From a virus, in the IMG/VR virus record IMGVR_UViG_3300044638_005617, positions 1 through 30,905 of that record: a stretch of DNA of 30,905 nt. One strand, written 5' to 3'. The notes below the pieces were generated by a model. It made no database searches and was not told the origin of the DNA. It saw only the letters and a program-made list of their open reading frames with translations. A program made the translations under genes and the position numbers. Shown piece by piece: positions 16,628 to 23,451 of the stretch. The stretch's first letter is position 1, and the number at the start of each line of letters is the position of its first letter.

Positions 16628-17352
16628 AGATAGCATTTTGTATAAGAGGACATATACGTGATGGTCTAATTGATTCAGGACTAAATAATTTTTTAACACA
16701 ATTAAAAAATAATGGTCATACGATTGACCTCTTTTTGCATACCTGGTCAGAGTCTGAAGCAAAAACCTCTTATAAAAATTTAGATACTAGATACATATAT
16801 TCTGTTTCGAATGAATTAGTTGGTTTTTATTTTAAAGATCATGAGATAAAATATATCTCTATCGATGATGATAGTCAAATAGAACTAATTGGCAACACTA
16901 TTGGCAATGTATGCTTAAGTAGTTGTCCGCTAATTGCTTGGAAACGAATGTGGTATGGTAAATGGAAATTAATTAAACATATATATGATAATTATCATGA
17001 TGATTATGATATAGTGGTATCAACACGCTATGATATGTTTACTAATAAACTATGCATAACCTCGCCACAACGATTAAATCGAATCTTATTAGGCAAAGAT
17101 TTAATAAATTTTCGATATCCTAAATTTAATACTAACATTGTAGGAGTCGATAATTTTTATTGTGGTATATTAAATAACATGGCAAAATTAACATATGACT
17201 TTACTCATAATCTAGATGAAATTATGAATAGATATCATGAGACTAGATTTCAAGAGGAGATGGTATATAGATATGCAATAGATAATAATCTAACTAACGT
17301 AAAATATGAAGATAGCATTTTGTATACGGGGTCATATACGCACGGGATTTAA
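16624..17352 (+). CDS. Putative glycosyltransferase-like protein, tandem copy 1
   Basis: This 242-residue protein starts MKIAFCIRGHIRD and contains DLFLHTW, CPLIAWKRMW, STRYDMF and VDNFYCG. These hallmarks occur in a family of putative glycosyltransferases in capsule clusters and marine phages (N-terminal 'IxGxxR', 'HTW', and 'RxD' as an equivalent of DxD). It is paralogous along its length to the next gene. Its last 15 residues are encoded by bases that also encode the start of copy 2 in another frame, so this tail has no counterpart in copy 2. It overlaps glf by ATGA, which suggests it may use UDP-galactofuranose. Donor and acceptor are not shown by sequence. Confidence 0.65.
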   Translation: MKIAFCIRGHIRDGLIDSGLNNFLTQLKNNGHTIDLFLHTWSESEAKTSYKNLDTRYIYSVSNELVGFYFKDHEIKYISIDDDSQIELIGNTIGNVCLSSCPLIAWKRMWYGKWKLIKHIYDNYHDDYDIVVSTRYDMFTNKLCITSPQRLNRILLGKDLINFRYPKFNTNIVGVDNFYCGILNNMAKLTYDFTHNLDEIMNRYHETRFQEEMVYRYAIDNNLTNVKYEDSILYTGSYTHGI

Positions 17353-17980
17353 TGATAGTCAACTAAAAGACTATATTAAAAAATTATCTACTATACATGA
17401 GGTAGATATATTTCTACATACTTGGAAAGAATCAGAAGCTAAAAGTTCATATCGCAAATTAGATCATACTAGTGTGTTTAAGGTGACTCCTAATATTTTA
17501 AAAGAATATTTTGGGGATCTGCCAATTAAAAATATTATAGTTGATAATGATTCTAAACTAGAATTGCATGGAAATCTAGAAGGAACTATGCCAAACAGCA
17601 AATGCCCAATGATTGCATGGAAGCGTATGTGGGCAGGACAATTTAAGATGATTACATACCTGTATGACAATCATCGCAATGACTATGACCGTGTTGTAAA
17701 CACGCGATATGACTTTTTTACTCATAAGTTGTGTTATACTCCAATTAAAAATCTTTTAAAGATGACAGCAGAACAATCTGCATTAACTATAAAATATCCG
17801 CAATACTATCGACATTTACTAGGAGCCGATAATTATTATGTCGGCAAACTAGATACACTCTATGACCTGATAGGTGATTTTCATTATAAATTAGACGATA
17901 TTTTAGAAAAATGTCCAATTAGACAATATCAAGAAGAACTTTTATATAAATACGCGAAATACAAAGGATTAGTCGCATAA
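17306..17980 (+). CDS. Putative glycosyltransferase-like protein, tandem copy 2
   Basis: The 224-residue paralogue of the preceding gene shares MKIAFCIRGHIR, DIFLHTWKESEAK, CPMIAWKRMW, NTRYDFF and ADNYYVG. Its ATG lies inside copy 1, and the first 47 bases overlap copy 1 in a different frame. The first 21 bases of both copies are identical, which marks a tandem duplication. Spacing of all motifs is intact, so neither copy looks broken. Two related transferases in a row could add successive residues or different sugars to the same glycan. Confidence 0.65.
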   Translation: MKIAFCIRGHIRTGFNDSQLKDYIKKLSTIHEVDIFLHTWKESEAKSSYRKLDHTSVFKVTPNILKEYFGDLPIKNIIVDNDSKLELHGNLEGTMPNSKCPMIAWKRMWAGQFKMITYLYDNHRNDYDRVVNTRYDFFTHKLCYTPIKNLLKMTAEQSALTIKYPQYYRHLLGADNYYVGKLDTLYDLIGDFHYKLDDILEKCPIRQYQEELLYKYAKYKGLVA

Positions 17981-17992
17981 ATTTTCATTTTT

Positions 17993-18000
17993 TATAAATA
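17993..18000 (+). promoter_or_regulatory. T4-type late promoter upstream of the probable holin gene
   Basis: An exact TATAAATA is followed by AGACTAT, a combination repeated at 18537. The 63-base leader to the ATG at 18064 is unusual here because most late promoters in the window sit within 5-8 bases of the start codon. An 8-bp inverted repeat (17998-18005 with 18049-18056) spans the leader. Confidence 0.7.
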
Positions 18001-18063
18001 AGACTATAGCCACAGTTTGAAGTTTATACCATGCTTCACAATTTAAACAGTCTTATATTTTAA

Positions 18064-18384
18064 ATGGAACCAGAAAAATCGATGCTAAGGGAATTCATCA
18101 ATGGAGGATGGATTATTCCACTTATTGGCGCAGCAGGCATGCTTGCCCGTCTTATGACGGCAACAAAGCAATACACAATAATAGAACAACTTAAAAATAT
18201 ATTGTCTGCTGCAATTGCATCATCTATCGCATGGTTTATACTGGAGCAGACTGATATATCAAGTTTTTATAAGGCAATTACCTATGGCATCATAGGTGTC
18301 GTATCTCCAGAAATTATTAATGGAATTATTAAACTGGCAAAGCAGTTTGAGCGCTCACCAGAAAAATTTGTTAAAAAGCCATGA
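18064..18384 (+). CDS. Small membrane protein, probable holin
   Basis: This 106-residue protein has three hydrophobic segments (about residues 14-32, 44-61 and 69-88) and a lysine-rich C-terminus (ERSPEKFVKKP), the usual design of class I holins, which permeabilise the inner membrane at the end of infection. The first segment follows a charged N-terminus of about 10 residues. It has its own late promoter and is followed by a second tiny membrane protein. No endolysin gene is in the window. Assignment is by size, topology and late expression; a structural or unrelated membrane role is possible. Confidence 0.6.
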   Translation: MEPEKSMLREFINGGWIIPLIGAAGMLARLMTATKQYTIIEQLKNILSAAIASSIAWFILEQTDISSFYKAITYGIIGVVSPEIINGIIKLAKQFERSPEKFVKKP

Positions 18385-18536
18385 AAACTGCAATATGGTT
18401 AGCACTAGCACTTATTGCTATTATACAAATAATATCATTTAATGCTGTCGTTAATCCAAATGAAGTCATTTCTCACTATGTTGTATTGATTGCGCTTGGT
18501 CTTTCATTATACACCGGAATCTCTATAAGAGAATAA
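18381..18536 (+). CDS. 51-residue two-helix membrane protein, possible holin partner
   Basis: The ATG overlaps the stop of the probable holin (ATGA) and the frame runs 51 codons to TAA. The product begins MKTAIWLALALIAIIQII and has a second hydrophobic stretch, VVLIALGLSLYTGI, ending in a short charged tail, ISIRE. Two helices with both ends probably on one side would fit an antiholin or a class II holin. The stop is immediately followed by the next late promoter. Coupling, composition and perfect packing between promoter and upstream stop argue that the gene is real. Confidence 0.6.
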   Translation: MKTAIWLALALIAIIQIISFNAVVNPNEVISHYVVLIALGLSLYTGISIRE

Positions 18537-18544
18537 TATAAATA
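18537..18544 (+). promoter_or_regulatory. T4-type late promoter, five bases before a start codon
   Basis: An exact TATAAATA is followed by AGACT and then the ATG at 18550. The 15-base string spanning promoter and start (TATAAATAAGACTAT) also occurs at 17993. With T4 geometry, transcription would begin at the A of the ATG. Confidence 0.75.
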
Positions 18545-18549
18545 AGACT

Positions 18550-18834
18550 ATGAGTACTAACGTTTACGAAAAAGGTTTAATACACCAAAACACATCTGCT
18601 GTTGCATATGAAGCATTAACTTTTACTGGTGGTTATTATACACCAACAGTTGGCAAAGTATTTGCTGGATTATATATTGCGCCTGGTACTGCTAATGGAA
18701 CCATTGAAATTGAAGGAGTAAATGGCCAGACACGTGTACTTACATTGAGTCCAGGAGTATGGCCTCTTGGTGGTCAGCGTATAGTCCAAAGCGGAACCGC
18801 TATATCTGCAGCTGCTGTAACAGTCTTATTCTAA
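18550..18834 (+). CDS. Small beta-rich structural protein
   Basis: No family is recognised. The 94-residue protein is alternately hydrophobic and polar with many Gly, Thr and Val residues (VFAGLYIAP, GTIEIEGVNG, TRVLTLSPGVWPLGG, AAAVTVLF), suggesting a small beta-sandwich such as a decoration, neck or fibre-collar protein. It has no cysteine, no membrane helix and no catalytic pattern. It is expressed from its own late promoter and sits four bases before the beta-propeller gene, so the two are probably made together and may act together on the virion. Confidence 0.55.
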   Translation: MSTNVYEKGLIHQNTSAVAYEALTFTGGYYTPTVGKVFAGLYIAPGTANGTIEIEGVNGQTRVLTLSPGVWPLGGQRIVQSGTAISAAAVTVLF

Positions 18835-18838
18835 TTTT

Positions 18839-20446
18839 ATGTTTCAAGGAGTTAGATTTGGTCTTGGACTGGATTTGGCATACAAATATGTCAATGCCCT
18901 TCTTGGCGGTGACGACCCAGCAAATGCTGCTGAACCAGACGCTACAGCATATCTATTGATGGATGGTCCGTTGTATAATACATTTGGAGATCCTAGTTCT
19001 TTTTTTATTGGCGGGGCAAGTTGGAGAAAGTTAGCCCCAGCTGGAATTTCTAATGGAAAACAATCTTATACATATGGTGATGAACGTGTAAGTTGGGATG
19101 GATATCGATGGTCGTATGTCAACATACCCAATTTACTTAGCCCATGGGCTCAATTAGGGGCAGACATTGATGGTGAAGCAGCAGGTGACCAAAGCGGTTA
19201 TAGTGTAAGCATGAATGCCGCAGGTGATCGTTTTGCTGTAAGTGGACCATCTAATGATGGTGCCGGTATTGATAGCGGTCATGTGCGAGTTTATCAATTG
19301 ATTGACAATACATGGACTCAATTAGGAGCAGATATTGATGGCGAATTTGCCAATGATGGCAATAGTGGTTCTGGTATAAGCATGAATGCTTCTGGTGATC
19401 GTGTTGCAATAGGAGCAACTGGCAATGACGGCAATGGAAATCTCAGCGGTCATACACGCGTTTATCAACTAATTGGTAATGTTTGGACTCAATTGGGAGC
19501 AGACATTAATGGTGAAGCCTCAGGCGACCAAAGTGGTTATAGTGTAAGCATGAATGCCGCAGGTGATCGTGTTGCAATAGGAGCACTATTTAATGATGGT
19601 GCCAGTATTATTGATAGCGGTCATGTGCGAGTTTATCAATTGATTGACAATACATGGACTCAATTGGGAGCAGATATTGATGGAGAAGCAGCTGAAGATA
19701 GAACTGGTTATAGTGTAAGCATGAATGCCGCAGGTGATCGCGTTGCAATAGGTGCTATTTTAGCTGATCTTAGTGCTGTTAATAGAGGTTATGTTAAAAT
19801 TTATCAATTAATTAACAACGGCTGGACTCAAATGGCTAACCCCATTTATGGAGAAGCAGCTGAAGATAGAAATGGTTATAGTGTAAGCATGAATGCCGCA
19901 GGTGATCGCGTTGCAATGGGTGCAATATTCAACGATGGAAACGGTTCAAATAGCGGTCATGTACGAATCTTTAGATGGAATGGTTCTGCATGGACTCAGT
20001 TAGGTGCAAACATTAATGGCGAAGCCTTAAGTGACCAAAGTGGATGGAGTGTAAGCATGAATGCAGTAGGAGATAGAATTGCTATTGGCGCAATCATTAA
20101 TAATTCAACCAGAGGTCATGTACGAGTTTATCAATTGATTAATAATGCATGGACTCGGTTAGGTGTAGACATTGATGGAGAAGCCTCAGGTGACCAAAGC
20201 GGTTATAGTGTAAGCATGAACGCAGCCGGAGATCGTGTTGTAATAGGAGCGCGGCTCAATGACGGAACGACGAACAACGCCGGTGATAATAGAGGTCATG
20301 TGCGTATCTATAGAGACACCTCAATTTTTGCCACTTCTTCTGCTGACGTTGGACGACCATGGCTAGCAACATGGACTAACGGATTCTCTGCTGCAAAAGT
20401 TACTCCTACCTACACAAAGTCAACAAATTATCCTACTATTCCTTGA
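18839..20446 (+). CDS. Seven-repeat beta-propeller virion protein in the wac position
   Basis: The 535-residue protein has a unique N-terminal part of about 100 residues with a DPSSFFIGGASWRKL segment, probably for attachment. Then come exactly seven repeats of 53-58 residues, starting at W103, W159, W216, W273, W329, W385 and W438. The consensus is WTQLGADIDGEA, then GDQSGYSVSMNAAGDRVAIGA, a variable loop, then GHVRVYQL. This is an FG-GAP/integrin-like blade pattern, and seven blades give a closed propeller. A C-terminal segment of about 40 residues follows. The loops between AIGA and GHVR vary most and are the likely ligand contact. In T4 the fibritin whisker gene wac sits directly upstream of gene 13, so this may be a functional replacement. 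Host-receptor or glycan binding is inferred. Confidence 0.75.
   Translation: MFQGVRFGLGLDLAYKYVNALLGGDDPANAAEPDATAYLLMDGPLYNTFGDPSSFFIGGASWRKLAPAGISNGKQSYTYGDERVSWDGYRWSYVNIPNLLSPWAQLGADIDGEAAGDQSGYSVSMNAAGDRFAVSGPSNDGAGIDSGHVRVYQLIDNTWTQLGADIDGEFANDGNSGSGISMNASGDRVAIGATGNDGNGNLSGHTRVYQLIGNVWTQLGADINGEASGDQSGYSVSMNAAGDRVAIGALFNDGASIIDSGHVRVYQLIDNTWTQLGADIDGEAAEDRTGYSVSMNAAGDRVAIGAILADLSAVNRGYVKIYQLINNGWTQMANPIYGEAAEDRNGYSVSMNAAGDRVAMGAIFNDGNGSNSGHVRIFRWNGSAWTQLGANINGEALSDQSGWSVSMNAVGDRIAIGAIINNSTRGHVRVYQLINNAWTRLGVDIDGEASGDQSGYSVSMNAAGDRVVIGARLNDGTTNNAGDNRGHVRIYRDTSIFATSSADVGRPWLATWTNGFSAAKVTPTYTKSTNYPTIP
19145..20323 (+). repeat. Seven tandem DNA repeats encoding propeller blades
   Basis: The units are 159-174 bases long, in frame, and share long near-identical blocks; the stretch encoding SVSMNAAGDRVAIG recurs almost unchanged at DNA level. 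The variable loop within each unit differs in both length and sequence. Such repeats can gain, lose or exchange blades by recombination. Confidence 0.9.
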
Positions 20447-20470
20447 TACAAATTAGTATTATAAACATCT

Positions 20471-20478
20471 TATAAATA
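20471..20478 (+). promoter_or_regulatory. T4-type late promoter for the neck/terminase operon
   Basis: An exact TATAAATA lies seven bases before the gp13 ATG at 20486. No further copy occurs until 25061, so genes 13 to 17 are probably one transcript. Confidence 0.78.
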
Positions 20479-20485
20479 ATACATT

Positions 20486-21232
20486 ATGGCAAAACCAGCA
20501 TCACGTCAAGAATTAGCAGACTATTGCCTTCGTGCACTCGGTGCTCCAGTACTTGAAATTAACATTGACGAAGATCAAATAGAAGATCGTATTGATGAAG
20601 CCATTCAGTTTTATCAAGAATATCATAGCGACGCGGTAGTTCGCACATTCATTAAACACCAAGTTACTGAAGCAGACTATACAAACAACTATATTACACT
20701 TCCAGATCAACTTATTAGTGTGCTTAGAGTCCTAAACCTAGCAACTGGCGATGCCGCTGATATGTTTAGTGTTAAGTATCAGTTGTTTTTAAATGACTTT
20801 TATGGTCTTCGTAATCCAGAGTCACTTGTAAACTATGAGATGACAAAGCAGTATATGAATGCTATTGAGCTTGTGCTTACTGGTAATTCGCAACAAATTA
20901 CGTTTACTCGTCATATGAATCGCTTGAGCATTCAAGACGACTGGAAAACACTCGTAAAGGTTGGTCAATACATCATTATTGAAGGCTATCAAACAATCGA
21001 TCCAAATACCTATACTGACGTCTATAATGACATGTTGCTTAAAAAGTATCTTACAGCATTGATGAAGCGTCAATGGGGAATCAACTTATTAAAATTCGAA
21101 GGCATGCAGCTGCCAGGTGGAGTGACTATAAATGGTCGTGCTATCTACGAAGACGCTCTCAATGATATTGAAAAGATTGAAACAGATTTTGATAGTAAAT
21201 ATCAAATGCCGCCGGACTTTTTCATGGGTTAA
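20486..21232 (+). CDS. gp13: Neck protein gp13
   Basis: The N-terminus MAKPASRQELADYCLRALG, followed by PVLEINIDEDQIEDRIDEAIQ and FYQEYH, is highly characteristic of T4-like gp13 of marine phages. The protein joins the portal end of filled heads, with gp14, so that the tail can attach. The length of 248 residues is shorter than T4's 309. The C-terminus (ALNDIEKIE ... PPDFFMG) is also typical of the marine form. It is the first gene of the 13-17 operon and has a late promoter only seven bases upstream. The position directly before gp14 agrees with T4 order. Confidence 0.92.
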   Translation: MAKPASRQELADYCLRALGAPVLEINIDEDQIEDRIDEAIQFYQEYHSDAVVRTFIKHQVTEADYTNNYITLPDQLISVLRVLNLATGDAADMFSVKYQLFLNDFYGLRNPESLVNYEMTKQYMNAIELVLTGNSQQITFTRHMNRLSIQDDWKTLVKVGQYIIIEGYQTIDPNTYTDVYNDMLLKKYLTALMKRQWGINLLKFEGMQLPGGVTINGRAIYEDALNDIEKIETDFDSKYQMPPDFFMG

Positions 21233-21251
21233 ATCAACATAGTTTATTATT

Positions 21252-22178
21252 ATGCCTCGCAGTGTATATTTTAGTCAAACCTATAGATCTGAGCAAAATC
21301 TCCTTGAAGATTTGCTTATTGAGTCTATGCAAATTATGGGGCATGATGTCTATTATATACCTCGTAAGATTGTAAAGCATGACTTTATCTTAAATGAAGA
21401 TGTAATTTCTAGCTTTGATAAATCATTTTCACTTGAAATGTATGTTGAAAGTGTCGATGGCTTTGAAGGAGATGGTGATCTTATGACCAAGTTTGGTCTT
21501 GAAATACGAGACCAAATTACACTCGTATGCAGTCGTAAACGTTGGAATGCACTTATAGGACGTCATGGTTATACCTATGATAGTGTTCGCCCTCGCGAAG
21601 GAGACTTAATATACGTACCACTTACTGGTGGGCTATTTGAGATTAAATTTGTTGAAGACAAAAATCCGTTTTTCCAACTTGGAGGTAGTGGTCGTAGTAA
21701 AGGCAATAATCCAACATTTAAACTTGTTTGCGAATTGTTTGAATATAGTGGTCAAGAAATTGACACTGGTGTTGCCGCAATTGATAATATTCAAGTTGCA
21801 CATAGTCAAAGTTATCGTTCATATGTCGAATTTGATGATGAACTACACACTCTTGGAGAAACGTTAACAATAACACTTCCATCCGGAGTCACAGGTGAAA
21901 CAGAAGCACTTCGATATACACGCACAGATGATGGCATAATACTCAGTGTCGGCACATTAACATTTGATGATGGCGAGTTTCATTCACTAACAGTTGGCAC
22001 AACATTTACCGGTCAAACTTCTGGCACAACTTCAACAATAACTTCACTAATTGGATTAATGTCAGGCGATGAAGAGTTATTTGAAAACGATGCACTAACT
22101 CAAAACAGTTCATTTGATATACAAGGGAATAATTTTATTGACTTTAGTGAAAGCAACCCATTTGGAGACCCTATCTAA
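21252..22178 (+). CDS. gp14: Neck protein gp14
   Basis: This is the partner of gp13 in the head-tail connector. The N-terminal half (YFSQTYRSEQNLLEDLLIESMQ is the region at 7-28; then YYIPRK, DVISSF, EIRDQITLVCSRKRW, PREGDLIYVPL, LFEIKFVED) is the conserved gp14 pattern. At 308 residues it exceeds T4 gp14 (256). The extra part, about residues 195-265, is a Thr/Gly-rich beta segment (TLPSGVTGE, FTGQTSGTTSTI) that looks like an inserted domain. It follows gp13 by 19 bases without its own late promoter. Confidence 0.9.
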   Translation: MPRSVYFSQTYRSEQNLLEDLLIESMQIMGHDVYYIPRKIVKHDFILNEDVISSFDKSFSLEMYVESVDGFEGDGDLMTKFGLEIRDQITLVCSRKRWNALIGRHGYTYDSVRPREGDLIYVPLTGGLFEIKFVEDKNPFFQLGGSGRSKGNNPTFKLVCELFEYSGQEIDTGVAAIDNIQVAHSQSYRSYVEFDDELHTLGETLTITLPSGVTGETEALRYTRTDDGIILSVGTLTFDDGEFHSLTVGTTFTGQTSGTTSTITSLIGLMSGDEELFENDALTQNSSFDIQGNNFIDFSESNPFGDPI

Positions 22179-22183
22179 TCGTT

Positions 22184-22996
22184 ATGTTAAGCAACTCATA
22201 TTATTATAATGCAAATCTTAAAAAGGTTGTGGCTGTGTTTGGCACACTTTTTAATAATATTTCTATTGCAAAAAAGGTTAATGGCAAGATGACTGGTGTG
22301 CAGCGTGTGCCAATTTCATACGGACCTCGGCAAAAGTTTTTAACCCGGCTTGCAAATCAAAACAATGAAGCAAATGGTGACGTTGCAATACAATTGCCTC
22401 GTATGAGTTTTGAAATTACTTCAATTTCATATGACACTACAAGCAAATTAAATCGTCTTAATAGTACGTTGTATCCAATTACTGGTACAGAAAATAGTAA
22501 AACGAAAATATATCAGGCTACTCCTTATCGTATAGGCATGCAATTGAATATATTTGCTCATCATCAAGATGACGCGCTTCAAATTTTTGAACAGATTGTT
22601 CCGTACTTTACACCAGAATATAGCGTTGCGATAAAAGATCTTGAAGGTCCTGGATCAGTTACCGATGTTCCTTTTATACTAACTGGCACTACCCTTCAAG
22701 ATGACTATGAAGGAGACTTTCAAAACAGTCGTCGTACTATAATTTACACACTCGATTTTGACATCAAATTTAAGTTTATTGGTGTGCAAGGCGGACTGGC
22801 TAAAATTATTAAACTTGTTGATGTTGATCTGTATGACACACCAATAACATCAAAAAATATTTCTATTGATGGAGTTCTTCCAGCTAACGGTGTTCTTCCA
22901 ATTGATGGAGTTAGAACAGAACTCGGTGATCCAGAAAATGATACTCCAGAAGACTATACTGTAATTACTACATATGGTTTTAGTGATGATCCTTGA
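22184..22996 (+). CDS. gp15: Tail sheath stabiliser and completion protein gp15
   Basis: In T4, gp15 forms the hexameric terminator on the finished tail and contacts the neck. Here YYYNANLKKVVAVFGTLFNNI, VPISYGPRQKFLTRL, ISYDTTSKLNRL and FAHHQDDALQIFEQIVPYF are the characteristic gp15 blocks, and the length (270 residues) equals that of T4 (272). It starts five bases after gp14. The last 40 residues contain a short duplicated phrase, DGVLPANGVLPIDGVR, absent from the core fold. Confidence 0.92.
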   Translation: MLSNSYYYNANLKKVVAVFGTLFNNISIAKKVNGKMTGVQRVPISYGPRQKFLTRLANQNNEANGDVAIQLPRMSFEITSISYDTTSKLNRLNSTLYPITGTENSKTKIYQATPYRIGMQLNIFAHHQDDALQIFEQIVPYFTPEYSVAIKDLEGPGSVTDVPFILTGTTLQDDYEGDFQNSRRTIIYTLDFDIKFKFIGVQGGLAKIIKLVDVDLYDTPITSKNISIDGVLPANGVLPIDGVRTELGDPENDTPEDYTVITTYGFSDDP

Positions 22997-22998
22997 CT

Positions 22999-23451
22999 AT
23001 GAAAAAAGACAAAAATACAATATTGGCATCATTAGAAAAAAATATTGTGCCAGTACAGCATGAGGTTGCGCTTTCATCCGGGGCTCCAGTTGGTCCATCG
23101 AATGATGAGATAATACTTGATGCTGAAGAGGATTATAAGTTTGCTCGTGAACGCATAAAAAAACTTATTGACACAAGTGATGAGGCAATAAGTACGATGC
23201 ATGCCCTTGCTTCTGATGCTGAGCATCCTCGTGCGTTTGAAGTACTTGCCGGAATGATAAAGACTGCTGCAGACATAAATGGTCAACTACTATCTTTGCA
23301 AAAAGAACGTAAAAAGATTGTTCAAGAAGTGGTTCCAAAGGGCAAAGAGTCCTCAAGTGGATCTACTACAAACAATGCAATTTTTGTTGGAACCACGACT
23401 GAACTTCAAAAGTTATTAAAAGGCTCACATGATGAAACACTTGATGTATAA
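22999..23451 (+). CDS. gp16: Terminase small subunit gp16
   Basis: The protein has 150 residues, close to T4 gp16 (164), with the expected charged, coiled-coil-forming centre (YKFARERIKKLIDT, AFEVLAGMIKTAADINGQLLSLQKERKKI) and a flexible tail. gp16 rings recognise DNA for packaging and regulate gp17. The ATG at 22999 is used; an in-frame TTG at 22993 would overlap gp15 but is a poor start. The gene sits between gp15 and gp17 exactly as in T4, and its TAA shares a base with the gp17 ATG (TAATG), giving coupled translation of the two subunits. Confidence 0.9.
   Translation: MKKDKNTILASLEKNIVPVQHEVALSSGAPVGPSNDEIILDAEEDYKFARERIKKLIDTSDEAISTMHALASDAEHPRAFEVLAGMIKTAADINGQLLSLQKERKKIVQEVVPKGKESSSGSTTNNAIFVGTTTELQKLLKGSHDETLDV

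Noticed and set aside
17945-17952. TATAAATA near the end of glycosyltransferase-like copy 2
   Set aside because: It encodes part of the protein (LYKYAK) and the copy at 17993 is better placed for the holin gene.
16624-17980. One glycosyltransferase gene broken by frameshift
   Set aside because: Both frames encode complete proteins with the same ordered motifs, so these are tandem paralogues.
19145-20323. CRISPR-like array
   Set aside because: The repeats are long, in frame and encode propeller blades; no short palindromic repeats with unique spacers of constant size.
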